From: Prolixibacteraceae bacterium
GTDB lineage: Bacteria > Bacteroidota > Bacteroidia > Bacteroidales > Prolixibacteraceae
Assembly: GCA_019856515.1 (NCBI GenBank)
Contig: CP082230.1
Span: forward strand, 1,426,001 to 1,490,000
DNA length: 64,000 nt
Reading direction: 5' to 3'
Below, one piece after another: positions 63,504 through 64,000 of this stretch; position 1 is the first letter of the stretch; every line of letters begins with the position of its first letter. The translations under genes and the position numbers were made by a program. The notes beneath the pieces were generated by a model. It was given only the letters and a program-made list of their open reading frames with translations, had not been told where the DNA came from and ran no database searches.

Positions 63504-64000
63504 ATGCATATTCTACTGGTTGCAGCAACAACATTGGAGCTTGAGTATATATATGAAGGGCTAAAGAGATCTAAAGATAAGGGATATTATCTGATAGATG
63601 GATGTCCAGGGCTTACGATTGAAGTATTGATTACTGGAGTTGGGATTCATCCAACAACCTATCGACTGACTAAAAGAGTATTATCATCCCTACCAAAGCC
63701 AGACTGGGTATTGAATGTAGGTATCGCAGGTAGTTTTAATGATGACATTAAGCTCGGTGATGGTGTTATCGTTAATACCCAAACATTTGTGGATTGGGGA
63801 GTTGCTGATCCGCATGGGTTTTTATCTGTATTTGAGTTAAAATTCGAAGATAAAGATCAATTTCCTTTTACAGATGGGCAGCTACAAAACCCCAACACCT
63901 CTCCTACACTCCCGCTAAGGGAGGTCTCTTCCATTACCTCTAATAGTTCTCATGGCACAACAGCGTCTATTCGCAACGTGATGGCACAACAGGAGGCAGA
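63504..64000 (+). CDS. mqnB: futalosine hydrolase, N-terminal part, cut by window edge
   Basis: The frame starts at ATG 63504 and is open to the window end (165 complete codons). MHILLVAATTLELEYIYEGL, VEVLITGVGIHPTTY-like (here IEVLITGVGIHPTTYRL) and WVLNVGIAGSFNDDIKLGDG are the purine-nucleoside-phosphorylase-fold motifs of the MTA/SAH-nucleosidase relatives that hydrolyse futalosine. VNTQTFVDWGVADPHGF fits MqnB rather than MtnN. This implies the futalosine route to menaquinone. The second half is outside the window. Confidence 0.82.
   Translation, partial: MHILLVAATTLELEYIYEGLKRSKDKGYYLIDGCPGLTIEVLITGVGIHPTTYRLTKRVLSSLPKPDWVLNVGIAGSFNDDIKLGDGVIVNTQTFVDWGVADPHGFLSVFELKFEDKDQFPFTDGQLQNPNTSPTLPLREVSSITSNSSHGTTASIRNVMAQQEA

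Noticed and set aside
1..64000. tRNA or rRNA genes
   Set aside because: Read through the intergenic regions for cloverleaf or rRNA-like sequence; none recognised by eye, although a covariance search was not possible.

Overview
The window comes from a Bacteroidota genome, most likely an anaerobic or marine Bacteroidales/Marinilabiliales-type bacterium. The support is: promoters with the Bacteroidetes -7 element TAnnTTTG and no consistent Shine-Dalgarno; T9SS-type C-terminal domains on leucine-rich-repeat (LRR) proteins; a DUF6266 pair; Bacteroidetes-type pyruvate kinase, HydG-like and RIC/hemerythrin genes; and a futalosine hydrolase gene. The DNA is AT-rich.

Layout. 0-10.3 kb is mostly chromosomal housekeeping: the N-terminus of a 7TM-HD phosphodiesterase, an NlpC/P60 peptidase, a Nudix hydrolase, pyruvate kinase, a beta-barrel-like envelope protein, YgiQ, then an apparent operon of a HydG-like radical SAM enzyme, a RIC/hemerythrin protein and a LuxR-type regulator with an atypical receiver. 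10.6-12 kb is the first of several long non-coding repeat blocks. 12-25 kb holds an exported C1 peptidase, two secreted LRR proteins, a DUF6266 pair and three insertion sequences. One LRR gene is cut at codon 4 by an ISL3-family element, which is itself cut by an IS66-family element. Both target duplications (8 bp each) can be read, and removing the insertions on paper restores both reading frames. An IS5-type element lies between the other LRR gene and its terminator. 25-33 kb carries a methyltransferase and a three-gene RND efflux operon.

33-50 kb is accessory DNA. A small cassette (unknown 478-aa protein, HTH_17 regulator, structured leader RNA, winged-helix-like protein, amidase, small membrane protein) sits between repeat blocks. 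It is followed by a defence island: type I restriction-modification (hsdR, hsdM, hsdS), a fused AAA-ATPase/TOPRIM OLD-like protein, a HEPN-like protein with an RNNIIH motif, and a single-HKD phospholipase-D-like protein. 50.4-52 kb has a lipoprotein nuclease (Endonuclease_NS_2 type) overlapping a membrane lipoprotein. 54-64 kb returns to housekeeping: threonine dehydrogenase, YciH/SUI1, a SNF2 helicase with a small partner, FabD, FolE, a flavodoxin-like reductase and the start of futalosine hydrolase.

The most unusual overall feature is the intergenic repeat system, roughly 8 kb in total. It mixes simple units of 9-nt periodicity with a recurrent element of about 130 bp. That element holds a long hairpin whose inner stem changes sequence between copies while keeping its pairing. 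The simple units read in one orientation left of about 50.4 kb and in the other right of about 52.1 kb. The ORFs inside these blocks look artefactual. All coordinates were derived by hand from the sequence; no database search was run.
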